Of a DNA stretch of 22,770 nucleotides, positions 1-6,601 are shown piece by piece. Position numbers and translations under genes: made by a program. The stretch's first letter is position 1; the number at the start of each line of letters is the position of its first letter. This DNA is from Caenibius sp964466155 (lineage in GTDB: Bacteria > Pseudomonadota > Alphaproteobacteria > Sphingomonadales > Sphingomonadaceae): NCBI GenBank assembly GCA_964466155.1, contig CAYXMY010000044.1, positions 1 to 22,770 of the forward strand. The letters run 5' to 3'. Under the pieces are notes generated by a model that was not told the origin of the DNA, searched no databases, and saw nothing but the letters and a program-made list of their open reading frames with translations.

Positions 1-625
1 GGTCGCCCCGGTGATCGATGCCGATAGCGACGATGTGGCGACTTCGATTGCCTTCACCGCCGTCCTCGGGATCGCGGTGGTGATCGCGCTGCCTTTCATT
101 GCCGCGGCAGTGCATCTGAGCCCGGCGGCGGGCGGTATTCTCGCGGGGCTGACCGTCTATGCCGTGCCGCAAGTGCTGGCCGCCGCTGGCCCGATGGGGG
201 CTGCTGCGGTGCAGATCGGCACGCTCGTCAAGCTGGTGCGCGTATTGATGCTGGGGCCGATTGTGGCGCTGCTTTCGCTCGTCATGGCGCGCAAGGCCGT
301 GGCGGCGGAAAATGGGGAAGCGGGGAAGGAAAGCGGCAACCCGCCCCGGCGGCTAAGCCTGCTGCAACTGGTGCCGCCGTTCATCCTGGCCTTTCTGGGG
401 TTGGCAACGGCCCATTCCCTGGGGCTTTTGCCCGATGCCGCCGTCGCTCCGGCGCACGCGGCGAGCAATCTCCTCACCGTTCTTGCCATGGCCGGGCTGG
501 GGCTGGGGGTCGATCTGCGCAGCGTCTCGGCCGCCGGTCCGCGCGTGGTCTGCGTGGTGACCGCATCGTTGCTGCTGCTGGGGGCGATGGCCTTTCTGGT
601 GTTGCGTCTGATCGGGATCGCCTGA
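1..625 (+). CDS. Putative sulfate exporter family protein (YeiH/UPF0324-type), 3' part only
   Basis: Multi-pass inner-membrane protein of the YeiH/UPF0324 group, annotated as putative sulfate exporters; the substrate is inferred from the family and is weakly tested. The frame is open from base 2 and the gene starts before the window, so the GTG at 11 is only an internal codon. About 207 C-terminal residues are present. Family-like features are the APVIDADSDDVA segment, a GGILAGLTVYAVPQVLAAAG stretch (residues are GIWAG..AQVVAAG in relatives) and VKLVRVLMLGPIVALLSL, followed by a charged cytoplasmic loop and several hydrophobic helices up to the TGA at 623-625. It converges on cmk with 24 bp between the stop codons. 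Family assignment is fairly sure, function is not. Confidence 0.8.
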   Translation, partial: VAPVIDADSDDVATSIAFTAVLGIAVVIALPFIAAAVHLSPAAGGILAGLTVYAVPQVLAAAGPMGAAAVQIGTLVKLVRVLMLGPIVALLSLVMARKAVAAENGEAGKESGNPPRRLSLLQLVPPFILAFLGLATAHSLGLLPDAAVAPAHAASNLLTVLAMAGLGLGVDLRSVSAAGPRVVCVVTASLLLLGAMAFLVLRLIGIA

Positions 626-649
626 AGCGCTGCTGCCGCTCAATCCTTT

Positions 650-1270
650 TTACCGCCTCTTATGCTCCACCATTGCGATGGCGGCGGCAATGGCGTCAGC
701 GCGGTCGAGAGCGGACGTGTCGAGGATCGTGGCATCGGCGGCAGGTTTGAGCGGAGCTTCTGCGCGGGTGGTGTCGCGCGCATCGCGAGCGGCAAGGTCC
801 GCCTCGATGGCGGTGAGCGTCACGTCCTGCCCGCGTTCCACCATTTCGCGATGGCGGCGTTGCGCACGCACGGTGACGGATGCGGTGACATAGAGCTTCA
901 CATCCGCCTGGGGCGCGATCACGGTGCCGATATCGCGCCCGTCCAGCACCGCGCCGCCCGGTTGCGCGGCAAAGGCGCGCTGGCGCTCCAGCAGCGCGGC
1001 GCGCACGGCGGGATGGATGGACACCCGGCTCGCCAGCCCGCCGGTTTCTTCGCTGCGCAGGATGGGATCGGCGAGCAGGCTTTCCGGGAAGGCGCAGGCC
1101 GCCGCCGCATCGCGCGGATCGTCGGGATTGCCACCGTTCAACAGGGTCTGCCGCCCGACGGCGCGATAAAGCAGCCCGGTGTCGAGATGGGGCAGGCCGA
1201 AATGCGTGGCCAGCGCCTTGGCAATCGTGCCCTTGCCCGAAGCGGTCGGGCCGTCGACCGCGATAATCAT
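650..1270 (-). CDS. cmk: Cytidylate kinase
   Basis: Transfers phosphate from ATP to CMP or dCMP in the cytoplasm, feeding pyrimidine nucleotide pools. The 206-residue protein has the usual family length. It starts MIIAVDGPTASGKGT, which holds the nucleotide-binding loop at residues 7-15. It continues with the LDTGLLYR motif, the GRDIGTVIAPQADVKLYVTA segment and the RDTTRAEAPLKPAADA signature near the C-terminus. The ATG at 1270 is chosen because the P-loop must lie at the N-terminus; the frame remains open upstream but that stretch is not Cmk-like. The start overlaps the stop of the upstream small membrane protein as ATGA, so the two are probably translationally coupled. It is the last gene of the aroA operon here; rpsA, often next in line in related bacteria, does not follow. 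Confidence 0.96.
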   Translation of the reverse strand: MIIAVDGPTASGKGTIAKALATHFGLPHLDTGLLYRAVGRQTLLNGGNPDDPRDAAAACAFPESLLADPILRSEETGGLASRVSIHPAVRAALLERQRAFAAQPGGAVLDGRDIGTVIAPQADVKLYVTASVTVRAQRRHREMVERGQDVTLTAIEADLAARDARDTTRAEAPLKPAADATILDTSALDRADAIAAAIAMVEHKRR

Positions 1271-1533
1271 GCGCTGCCGTCCTTGCCCCGCCTGAATACC
1301 GCGCGGACAAGGCCGTAAATGGCAATCGCTGCCCAGAAGAATTCCAGCACCAGCGAAGCCGGGTTGGTGTTCACCAGCAGCGATACGGTGAGCAACGCCG
1401 CGCCGAGCAGGTTGACGCCGTGCTGGACGAACGGGTTCGGATCGCGCTTCGCCGTGGTGTAGGCATAGGCGAAAATAATGCAGGCCATGCCCGAAAAGCC
1501 GAAGTAATTGGCAGCTTCCGGTGACAGGATCAT
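1267..1533 (-). CDS. Small membrane protein, CBU_0592-like
   Basis: An 88-residue integral membrane protein of unknown function. Three hydrophobic segments are visible at about residues 9-26, 36-53 and 58-78, and the C-terminus is basic (FRRGKDGSA). The pattern of FSGMACIIFAYAY, then a Asn-Leu-Leu-Gly-Ala-Ala-Leu core, then LVLEFFWAAIAIYGLVRAVF, matches what I know of the CBU_0592-like domain family. The ATG at 1533 overlaps the aroA stop (ATGA), and its own TGA overlaps the cmk start (ATGA). This places it firmly in a three-gene coupled unit. Nothing in the sequence links it mechanistically to shikimate or nucleotide metabolism. Gene reality is well supported by the two overlaps; the family call is moderate. 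Confidence 0.82.
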   Translation of the reverse strand: MILSPEAANYFGFSGMACIIFAYAYTTAKRDPNPFVQHGVNLLGAALLTVSLLVNTNPASLVLEFFWAAIAIYGLVRAVFRRGKDGSA

Positions 1534-2906
1534 TGGGTGAGCCCGTCGAGCAGCGTCTGGAAATTGGGGAAGCTGGTGGCGATGGGGCGGGTGTCGTCCA
1601 CTTCCACGCCTGCCGTGCTGGCAAGCCCGGCAATCGCCATGCTCATGGCGATACGGTGATCGAGATGCGTGGCGATGGCCGCGCCTTCGGTGCCGGGCAG
1701 GGGAGCACCGCCCGTGCCTTCGATAACCAGCCCGTCCTCGCGTTCTTCCACGCGGGCGCCCACAGCGGAGAGAGCGGTGGCCATTACCGCCAGACGGTCC
1801 GATTCCTTGACTCGCAATTCGTCGAGCCCCGATGTCACCGTGCGCCCTTCGGCCAGCGCGGCGGCCACGAACAGCACGGGGAATTCGTCGATCATGCTCG
1901 GGGCGATTGCCGCGTCGACCGCGATGCCCTTGAGCGGCGAATGCGAAACCCGAAGATCGGCCACCGGCTCCCCACCGACCACGCGCGGGTTCAGTTCCTC
2001 GATCTGCCCGCCCATCTGGCGCAACACTTCGATAAGGCCCGCCCGGGTGGGATTGAGGCCGACGTTTTCGATCGTCAGCTCGCTGCCCGGCACGATCAGC
2101 GCGGCGACGATGAAGAACGCGGCGGAGGATGGATCGCCCGGCACTTCGATCACTTGCGGTTTCAGCTCCGCCGGGCCGCGCAGCTTGATGATCCGTTCGC
2201 CATCCCGTTCCTCTACAGTCAGATCGGCGCCGAAGCCGGTCAGCATCCGTTCGGAATGATCGCGCGTGGGCACGGGTTCGATCACCGTGGTGACCCCCGG
2301 CGTGTTGAGCGCGGCCAGCAGCACCGCGCTTTTGACCTGCGCGGAGGCGACCGGCAGGCGGTAGCTGATCGGCACGGCGGGGCACGCCCCGCGAATCATT
2401 AGCGGCAGCGTCTGGCTGCCCTTGGCGCCCGGTGTCGCCGTGATGTCCGCCCCCATCTGTGCGATGGGATCGATCACCCGGCCCATCGGCCGCTTGGACA
2501 GGCTGGCATCGCCGGTGAAGGTGGCGGTTATCCCGTGGCTGGCGATCAGGCCCATCAGCAGGCGGGTGGAGGTGCCGCTGTTGCCCATTTCGAGCGCGCG
2601 TTCCGGTTGCAGCAATCCGCCCACGCCCACGCCGCTGATCCGCCATTCGCCGTCTTCGCTGCGGGCGATCGTCGCACCCATCGCGCGCATGGCGTCGGCG
2701 GTGGCCATCACGTCTTCGCCTTCGAGCAGGCCGGTGACGCGGGTTTCGCCCACGGCCAGCGCGCCGAACATCACTGCCCGATGGCTGATCGACTTGTCGC
2801 CCGGCACCTTGATCGTGCCCCGCAGCGGCCCGGCGGCGGCGAACCGGCGCGGACGCATATCCGCGTTGGCGGCATTGTCGGGGTGAGATGATTCGGCGGC
2901 ATGCAT
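1530..2906 (-). CDS. aroA: 3-phosphoshikimate 1-carboxyvinyltransferase (EPSP synthase), class II-like
   Basis: Adds the enolpyruvyl group of PEP to shikimate-3-phosphate, the sixth step of the shikimate pathway. The 458-residue protein carries PGDKSISHR at 35-43, GNSGTSTRLLMG at 108-119, GDASLSKRPMGRV near 132-144, a SAQVKSAVLLAAL segment, RDHSERMLTGFGAD, APSMIDEFPVLF with the catalytic-region Asp, and ELRVKESDR. The RPMGRV and DHSERML signatures and the length resemble the CP4-like class II group. However, the residue aligned with Ala100 of CP4 appears to be Gly (GNSGTS), the residue usual in ordinary enzymes, so glyphosate tolerance should not be assumed. The ATG at 2906 gives about 25 residues before the first conserved strand; an internal start at residue 17 (MRPRRF) is also possible. 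It is first in an operon with the small membrane protein and cmk, and divergent from the TIGR02300 gene. Confidence 0.96.
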   Translation of the reverse strand: MHAAESSHPDNAANADMRPRRFAAAGPLRGTIKVPGDKSISHRAVMFGALAVGETRVTGLLEGEDVMATADAMRAMGATIARSEDGEWRISGVGVGGLLQPERALEMGNSGTSTRLLMGLIASHGITATFTGDASLSKRPMGRVIDPIAQMGADITATPGAKGSQTLPLMIRGACPAVPISYRLPVASAQVKSAVLLAALNTPGVTTVIEPVPTRDHSERMLTGFGADLTVEERDGERIIKLRGPAELKPQVIEVPGDPSSAAFFIVAALIVPGSELTIENVGLNPTRAGLIEVLRQMGGQIEELNPRVVGGEPVADLRVSHSPLKGIAVDAAIAPSMIDEFPVLFVAAALAEGRTVTSGLDELRVKESDRLAVMATALSAVGARVEEREDGLVIEGTGGAPLPGTEGAAIATHLDHRIAMSMAIAGLASTAGVEVDDTRPIATSFPNFQTLLDGLTQ

Positions 2907-3072
2907 GAGAACTTGACTTTCCGTTTGGGAAGGGCATTGGGCGCGGCGGCTTTTGACAGCGCCTGCCGCCTATGGCAAGGCGCGCGCCGCGCTCCTCCGG
3001 GGAGCTTTACAAGACCAAACCGATTATGCATCGCTTCGCCGCCGGAAACGGCGCGCTATCTGGGGATTTTCC

Positions 3073-3393
3073 ATGGTTAAGCCTGAATGGGGCACCAAGC
3101 GTACCTGCCCGAAATGCGGCACCCGCTTTTATGATCTGGGCAAGGATGAGCCTGCCACCTGCATCGATTGCGGCAGCCAGTGGTATCCGGAGCCGGTGCT
3201 GAAATCGAAGCAGCCGATTCCGTTCGAGGAAGAGAAGAAGCAGAAAGTCGAGGATCAGGATTCGGATCTGGCCGATGACGATCTGGACGATATCGACGAT
3301 GACGGCGATTCGCCGGATAACGATGTCGATCTCGGCGGTGACGACGATCTCGGCGTTCCCGGCGCGGCGGACGACGAAGACGAAGACAATTGA
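3073..3393 (+). CDS. TIGR02300 family zinc-ribbon protein with Asp-rich tail
   Basis: A 106-residue cytoplasmic protein of unknown role, conserved in alphaproteobacteria as the TIGR02300 family. The N-terminal 40 residues hold two CxxC pairs (CPKCGTRFYDLGKDEPATC and IDCGSQW), a zinc-ribbon-like arrangement. Then follows YPEPVLKSKQPIPFEEEKK, and the last 45 residues are dominated by Asp and Glu, making the tail strongly acidic. The ATG at 3073 is chosen because a GGGGA ribosome-binding site lies six bases upstream and the family starts at MVKPEWGTKRTCP; the open frame extends to 2953 but that stretch is not protein-like. It is transcribed divergently from aroA, a common arrangement in this class as I recall it. 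It is followed by a GC-rich hairpin. Confidence 0.88.
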   Translation: MVKPEWGTKRTCPKCGTRFYDLGKDEPATCIDCGSQWYPEPVLKSKQPIPFEEEKKQKVEDQDSDLADDDLDDIDDDGDSPDNDVDLGGDDDLGVPGAADDEDEDN

Positions 3394-3404
3394 TCTGATG
3401 ATAT

Positions 3405-3436
3405 GACGGTGGGACCGGGTGTCCGGCCCCACCGTC
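3405..3436. terminator. Strong hairpin after the TIGR02300 gene, without a T-tract
   Basis: An inverted repeat starts 12 bases after the stop codon. Arms 3405-3418 (GACGGTGGGACCGG) and 3423-3436 pair over 14 positions with one A-C mismatch and a four-base loop. No run of T follows, so it is not a canonical intrinsic terminator. It may act as a Rho-assisted terminator or protect the mRNA 3' end. Confidence 0.5.
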
Positions 3437-3513
3437 GCGGCTCTCTCGGCATTGCCGCGCCGCCGGTTTCGCATTCTCCGAAAAACACGTTTCGAGAAAA
3501 AGTGAAATCGCCT

Positions 3514-3541
3514 CTTGCCAAGCCCGGAAGGGGCTTATAGA
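3514..3541 (+). promoter_or_regulatory. Candidate promoter for tRNA-Ala
   Basis: A -35-like CTTGCC at 3514-3519 and a -10-like TATAGA at 3536-3541 are separated by 16 bases, within the range for alphaproteobacterial housekeeping promoters. Transcription would begin near 3548, giving a leader of about 60 bases before the tRNA. No other good pair was seen between the TIGR02300 gene and the tRNA. Confidence 0.4.
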
Positions 3542-3606
3542 GGGCGGCCTCCCAGCCGGAAACGGCCGGGACGAAGCGCCTCCCAGGGCGCGTTTGAATG
3601 GAAATT

Positions 3607-3682
<76 letters not shown>

Positions 3683-3848
3683 TTCACCGATGAATGGCTC
3701 GCTTAGAGTTCTTTTTCCGAAAGATCGCCAAGCCTGCCATTCTGTGACATAAACGGCTGCATTGCAGCTGTACGCTGGCCGACGAGTTTTCGTCCGCCGG
3801 CGTTTTTCGCGTTTAGCACCGCCCTGCGGTGAAGGAGTGACGGAGCGC

Positions 3849-5306
3849 ATGTTCGATAGCCTTTCCGATCGTCTCGGCGGCGTATTCGATCGTCTGCGCG
3901 GGCGCGGTGCGCTGAACGAACAGGATGTGCGCGATGCGATGCGCGAAGTGCGCGTGGCGCTGCTCGAAGCCGATGTCGCGCTGCCGGTCGCCCGCCGCTT
4001 CATCGATGCCGTCACTGAAAAGGCGGTTGGCCAGAATGTTCTGAAATCGGTCACGCCGGGCCAGCAGGTCGTCAAGATCGTCAATGACGAACTGGTCGAA
4101 ATGCTCGGCGGGGCTGAAACCGTCGGGATCAATCTCGATGCCCGCCCGCCCGTCGTCATCATGATGGTCGGCCTGCAGGGTTCGGGCAAGACCACCAGCA
4201 CCGCCAAGATCGCCAAGCTGCTCAAGGAAAAGCAGGGCAAGAAGGTGATGATGGCGTCGCTCGACGTCAATCGCCCTGCCGCGCAGGAGCAGCTTGCCGT
4301 TCTGGGCGAACAGGCCAGCGTTGCCACGCTGCCGATCGTCGCTGGGCAGGCCCCGGTCGATATCGCCACTCGCGCCTTGCAGGCGGCGAAGCTGCAGGCG
4401 GTCGACGTGCTGATGCTCGACACGGCGGGCCGTCTCCATGTGGACGATGCGCTGATGGCCGAAATGAAGGCCGTCGCCGCGATTTCGAACCCGCACGAAG
4501 TGCTGCTGGTGGTCGATTCGCTCACGGGTCAGGACGCGGTGAACGTCGCGCAGAGCTTTACTGCGGGCGTCGATCTGACCGGCGTCGTGCTGACCCGGAT
4601 GGACGGCGATGCGCGCGGCGGTGCGGCGCTTTCGATGCGTGCGGTCACCGGCAAGCCGATCAAGTTTGCCGGGATGGGCGAAAAGCTCGACGCGATTGAG
4701 CCGTTCCACCCCGGCCGGGTCGCCAGCCGCATCCTTGGTATGGGCGATGTCGTCTCGCTGGTCGAGAAGGCCGCCGCCGTCATCGAGAAGGAAGAGGCGG
4801 AGCAGCTCGCCGAGCGGATGATGAAGGGGCAGTTCGACCTGAACGACCTTCGCACCCAGTTGAAGCAGATGCAGAACATGGGCGGCCTCGGCATGTTGGC
4901 GGGCATGATGCCCGGCATGAAAAAGGCCAAGGCCGCGATGGCCGCCAGCGGCGTGAACGACAAGGTGCTGGTCCACATGGATGCGATCATCGGTTCGATG
5001 ACGCTCACTGAACGCAAGCGCCCCGAATTGCTCAACGCCAAGCGCAAGAAGCGCGTGGCCGCCGGGTCCGGCACGCAAGTGCAGGACATCAACAAGCTCC
5101 TGAAGATGCATCAGGAAATGGGTCGCGCGATGAAGCAGATCAAGAAGATGGGCGGGCTCAAGGGCCTCGGCGCCATGTTCGGCAAGGGTGGCCTCGGCGC
5201 GGCGATGCCCGGTCTCGGCGGCGGGGCCGGTGGCGGCCTCGGTGGGCTGGGCGGCGGTGCGGACCTGCCTCCCGAATTGCAGAATTTATTGAACAACAAG
5301 AAGTGA
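3849..5306 (+). CDS. ffh: Signal recognition particle protein Ffh (SRP54)
   Basis: GTPase subunit of the signal recognition particle. It binds 4.5S RNA and signal sequences of nascent inner-membrane proteins and docks with FtsY. The 485-residue protein has the helical N domain (1-90), the G domain with GLQGSGKTT at 108-116, DVNRPAAQEQLA near 139-150, DTAGR at 191-195, TRMDGD at 249-254 and GMGEKLDAIEPFHP near 275-288. The Met-rich M domain follows from about 330, including the LTERKRPELLNAKRKKRVAAGSG-type RNA-binding region. The C-terminus is a Gly-rich tail ending in PPELQNLLNNKK. The ATG at 3849 is chosen over upstream in-frame codons because the protein begins MFDSLSDRLG as relatives do, with AAGGAG upstream. 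It heads the rpsP-rimM-vapBC-trmD-rplS run, with 32 bp to rpsP. Confidence 0.98.
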   Translation: MFDSLSDRLGGVFDRLRGRGALNEQDVRDAMREVRVALLEADVALPVARRFIDAVTEKAVGQNVLKSVTPGQQVVKIVNDELVEMLGGAETVGINLDARPPVVIMMVGLQGSGKTTSTAKIAKLLKEKQGKKVMMASLDVNRPAAQEQLAVLGEQASVATLPIVAGQAPVDIATRALQAAKLQAVDVLMLDTAGRLHVDDALMAEMKAVAAISNPHEVLLVVDSLTGQDAVNVAQSFTAGVDLTGVVLTRMDGDARGGAALSMRAVTGKPIKFAGMGEKLDAIEPFHPGRVASRILGMGDVVSLVEKAAAVIEKEEAEQLAERMMKGQFDLNDLRTQLKQMQNMGGLGMLAGMMPGMKKAKAAMAASGVNDKVLVHMDAIIGSMTLTERKRPELLNAKRKKRVAAGSGTQVQDINKLLKMHQEMGRAMKQIKKMGGLKGLGAMFGKGGLGAAMPGLGGGAGGGLGGLGGGADLPPELQNLLNNKK

Positions 5307-5338
5307 TTTCATTAATTTAAGACAGAAAGGTCAAATCG

Positions 5339-5797
5339 ATGGCAATTTCCCTGCGTTTGTCGCGCGGCGGTGCAAAGAAGCGCCCCTACTACCGTATCGT
5401 CGTGGCTAACAGCCGCTCGCCGCGTGACGGCAAGTATCTGGAACAGATCGGCACCTACAATCCGGTTCTGCCCAAGGGCGATGAAAACCGCATCAAGCTG
5501 AACGAAGATCGTGCCCGCTACTGGCTTGGCGTCGGCGCGCAGCCGACCGACCGCGTGGCCCGCTTCCTCGATGCCGCCGGTATCAAGGAACGCGTTGCCA
5601 CGGTGAACCTGAAGAAGGGCGAACCGGGCGAAAAGGCGAAGGAACGCGCTGAAGAAAAGGCTGCCAAGCTGGCGGAAGCCGAAGAAGCGGCCAAGGCTGC
5701 TGCCGAAGCTCCGGCTCAGGAAGAAGCCGCTGCTGAAGAAGCTCCTGCGGAAGCTCCGGCGGCTGAAGGCGCTGCCGAGGAACAGGCCGAGGGCTGA
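5339..5797 (+). CDS. rpsP: 30S ribosomal protein bS16 with long Ala/Glu-rich tail
   Basis: Structural protein of the 30S body that helps 16S rRNA fold during assembly. Residues 1-85 are a standard bS16: MAISLRLSRGGAKKRPYYRI, a PRDGKYLEQIGTYNP segment, RARYWLGVGAQPTDRV and FLDAAGI. The remaining 65-70 residues are a low-complexity tail of Ala, Glu and some Pro and Lys, roughly doubling the length relative to the 82-residue E. coli protein. Such tails are seen in other alphaproteobacteria. The ATG at 5339 has an AGAAAGG Shine-Dalgarno at 5324-5330. It lies 32 bp after ffh and 6 bp before rimM, so co-transcription is likely. Confidence 0.98.
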   Translation: MAISLRLSRGGAKKRPYYRIVVANSRSPRDGKYLEQIGTYNPVLPKGDENRIKLNEDRARYWLGVGAQPTDRVARFLDAAGIKERVATVNLKKGEPGEKAKERAEEKAAKLAEAEEAAKAAAEAPAQEEAAAEEAPAEAPAAEGAAEEQAEG

Positions 5798-5803
5798 TAA
5801 GCC

Positions 5804-6292
5804 TTGGCACAGGATCAACCCGTCACTCTCGCGGCGATTGTCGGCGCGCATGGCGTGACGGGGGAAGTCCGCCTGAAACTGTTCGGGGAGGGCGTTGCGG
5901 CGCTCTCCCGCTACGGCAGTTTCAACGATGGCGCGCTGACGCTCAAGAAGTTGCGCGACGATAACAAGGGCGGGGCGATTGCCCGCTTCGCCGAAGTGAC
6001 CGACCGTAACCGGGCCGAAGCCTTGCGCGGCACGGCGCTCACCGTCCCGCGATCCGCGCTGCCGAATCTCGCCGAAGGCGAATATTACCACACCGACCTG
6101 ATCGGCCTTCCCGCCGTTTCGACCACGGGCGAGGCGCTGGGCCGCGTGATCGCGGTGGAGAACTATGGCGCGGGCGACGTGATCGAGATCGAGCGGCCCA
6201 ATGGCAAGCGCTTCATGGTTCCGATGCGCGCGGAAGCGGTTCTGGAATGGAATGCGCAGCGGCTGTCGATTGACGCTGGCTGGATCGAATAG
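5804..6292 (+). CDS. rimM: Ribosome maturation factor RimM
   Basis: Assists late 30S assembly around the 16S rRNA head and binds uS19. The 162-residue protein has the N-terminal RimM domain (AAIVGAHGVTGEVRLKLF at about 10-27, then RAEALRGTALTVPRSALP) and a C-terminal PRC-barrel (EGEYYHTDLIGLPAV, TGEALGRVIAVENYGAGDVIEI, KRFMVPMRAEAV). The only reasonable start is TTG at 5804; no ATG or GTG is available before the conserved strand. A GAGG motif in the rpsP 3' end lies 11 bases upstream. The gap to rpsP is 6 bp. In most relatives trmD follows directly; here a toxin-antitoxin pair intervenes, and its promoter lies inside the last 25 bases of this gene. Confidence 0.96.
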   Translation: MAQDQPVTLAAIVGAHGVTGEVRLKLFGEGVAALSRYGSFNDGALTLKKLRDDNKGGAIARFAEVTDRNRAEALRGTALTVPRSALPNLAEGEYYHTDLIGLPAVSTTGEALGRVIAVENYGAGDVIEIERPNGKRFMVPMRAEAVLEWNAQRLSIDAGWIE

Positions 6293-6312
6293 TATATACT
6301 TAACGTATATAC
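6270..6312 (+). promoter_or_regulatory. vapBC promoter with overlapping GTATATAC operator repeats
   Basis: TTGACG at 6270-6275 and TATATA at 6293-6298 are separated by exactly 17 bases, giving a good sigma-70 promoter inside the rimM 3' end. Two copies of the self-complementary octamer GTATATAC lie at 6292-6299 and 6305-6312, 13 bp apart; the whole block is a near-perfect palindrome. The first copy covers the -10 and the rimM stop codon, and the second ends against the GGAG ribosome-binding site. This is the layout expected for autorepression by an antitoxin or toxin-antitoxin complex. The AT-rich block stands out from the GC-rich surroundings. Confidence 0.75.
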
Positions 6313-6322
6313 GGAGATGGCC

Positions 6323-6601
6323 ATGGGCAAGGAATATCGCGGCAAAGTGTTCAAGTCGGGCAATTCGCTCGCGCTGCGGCTGCCCAAGGCACTTGGCCTT
6401 GAGGAAGGCGCCGAAATGGTGCTGCGCGAAATGGAGCAGGGTTTCACTGCCGAACCTGCTGAGAAGCCGAAACGCAAGATCGACATCAGCGGATTCGCGG
6501 GAAAAGCGCCGGGTATCAAGCTGGCCCCGCGCGAAGACTTCGAGGAACGCCCGAGCGTGATCGCTGCTCGCAAGGCGGCCGAGGAAGCGGCGAAGAAGTG
6601 A
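6323..6601 (+). CDS. vapB: VapB/VagC-type antitoxin (AbrB/SpoVT-like)
   Basis: DNA-binding antitoxin of a type II pair, expected to bind and neutralise VapC and repress its own promoter. The 92-residue protein has an N-terminal AbrB/MazE-like swapped-hairpin domain (YRGKVFKSGNSLALRLPKAL, residues 5-24). Its C-terminal part is charged and Ala/Lys-rich (APREDFEERPS onward), typical of the toxin-wrapping tail. Two ATG codons are possible, at 6317 and 6323. GGAG at 6313-6316 touches the first and is six bases from the second, so 6323 is preferred. The stop overlaps the vapC start as GTGA. Two GTATATAC palindromes sit immediately upstream. VapB versus another AbrB-fold antitoxin name is a matter of family convention; the pairing with a PIN toxin supports VapB. 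Confidence 0.9.
   Translation: MGKEYRGKVFKSGNSLALRLPKALGLEEGAEMVLREMEQGFTAEPAEKPKRKIDISGFAGKAPGIKLAPREDFEERPSVIAARKAAEEAAKK

Noticed and set aside
627..655. Possible terminator between the exporter and cmk genes
   Set aside because: Only a 4-bp AGCG/CGCT stem precedes the short T-run, too weak to call.
1530..2906. aroA as a glyphosate-tolerant CP4-type enzyme
   Set aside because: Although class II-like overall, the key position appears to be Gly (GNSGTS) rather than the Ala of CP4, so tolerance is not supported by sequence.
2953..2976. Promoter-like TTGACA and TATGGC between aroA and the TIGR02300 gene
   Set aside because: The spacing is only 12 bases, too short for a sigma-70 promoter; no better pair could be chosen in this gap.
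3813..5111. 432-codon open frame antisense to ffh
   Set aside because: Composition is His/Arg/Leu-rich without motifs, and it mirrors a complete, highly conserved Ffh on the other strand.
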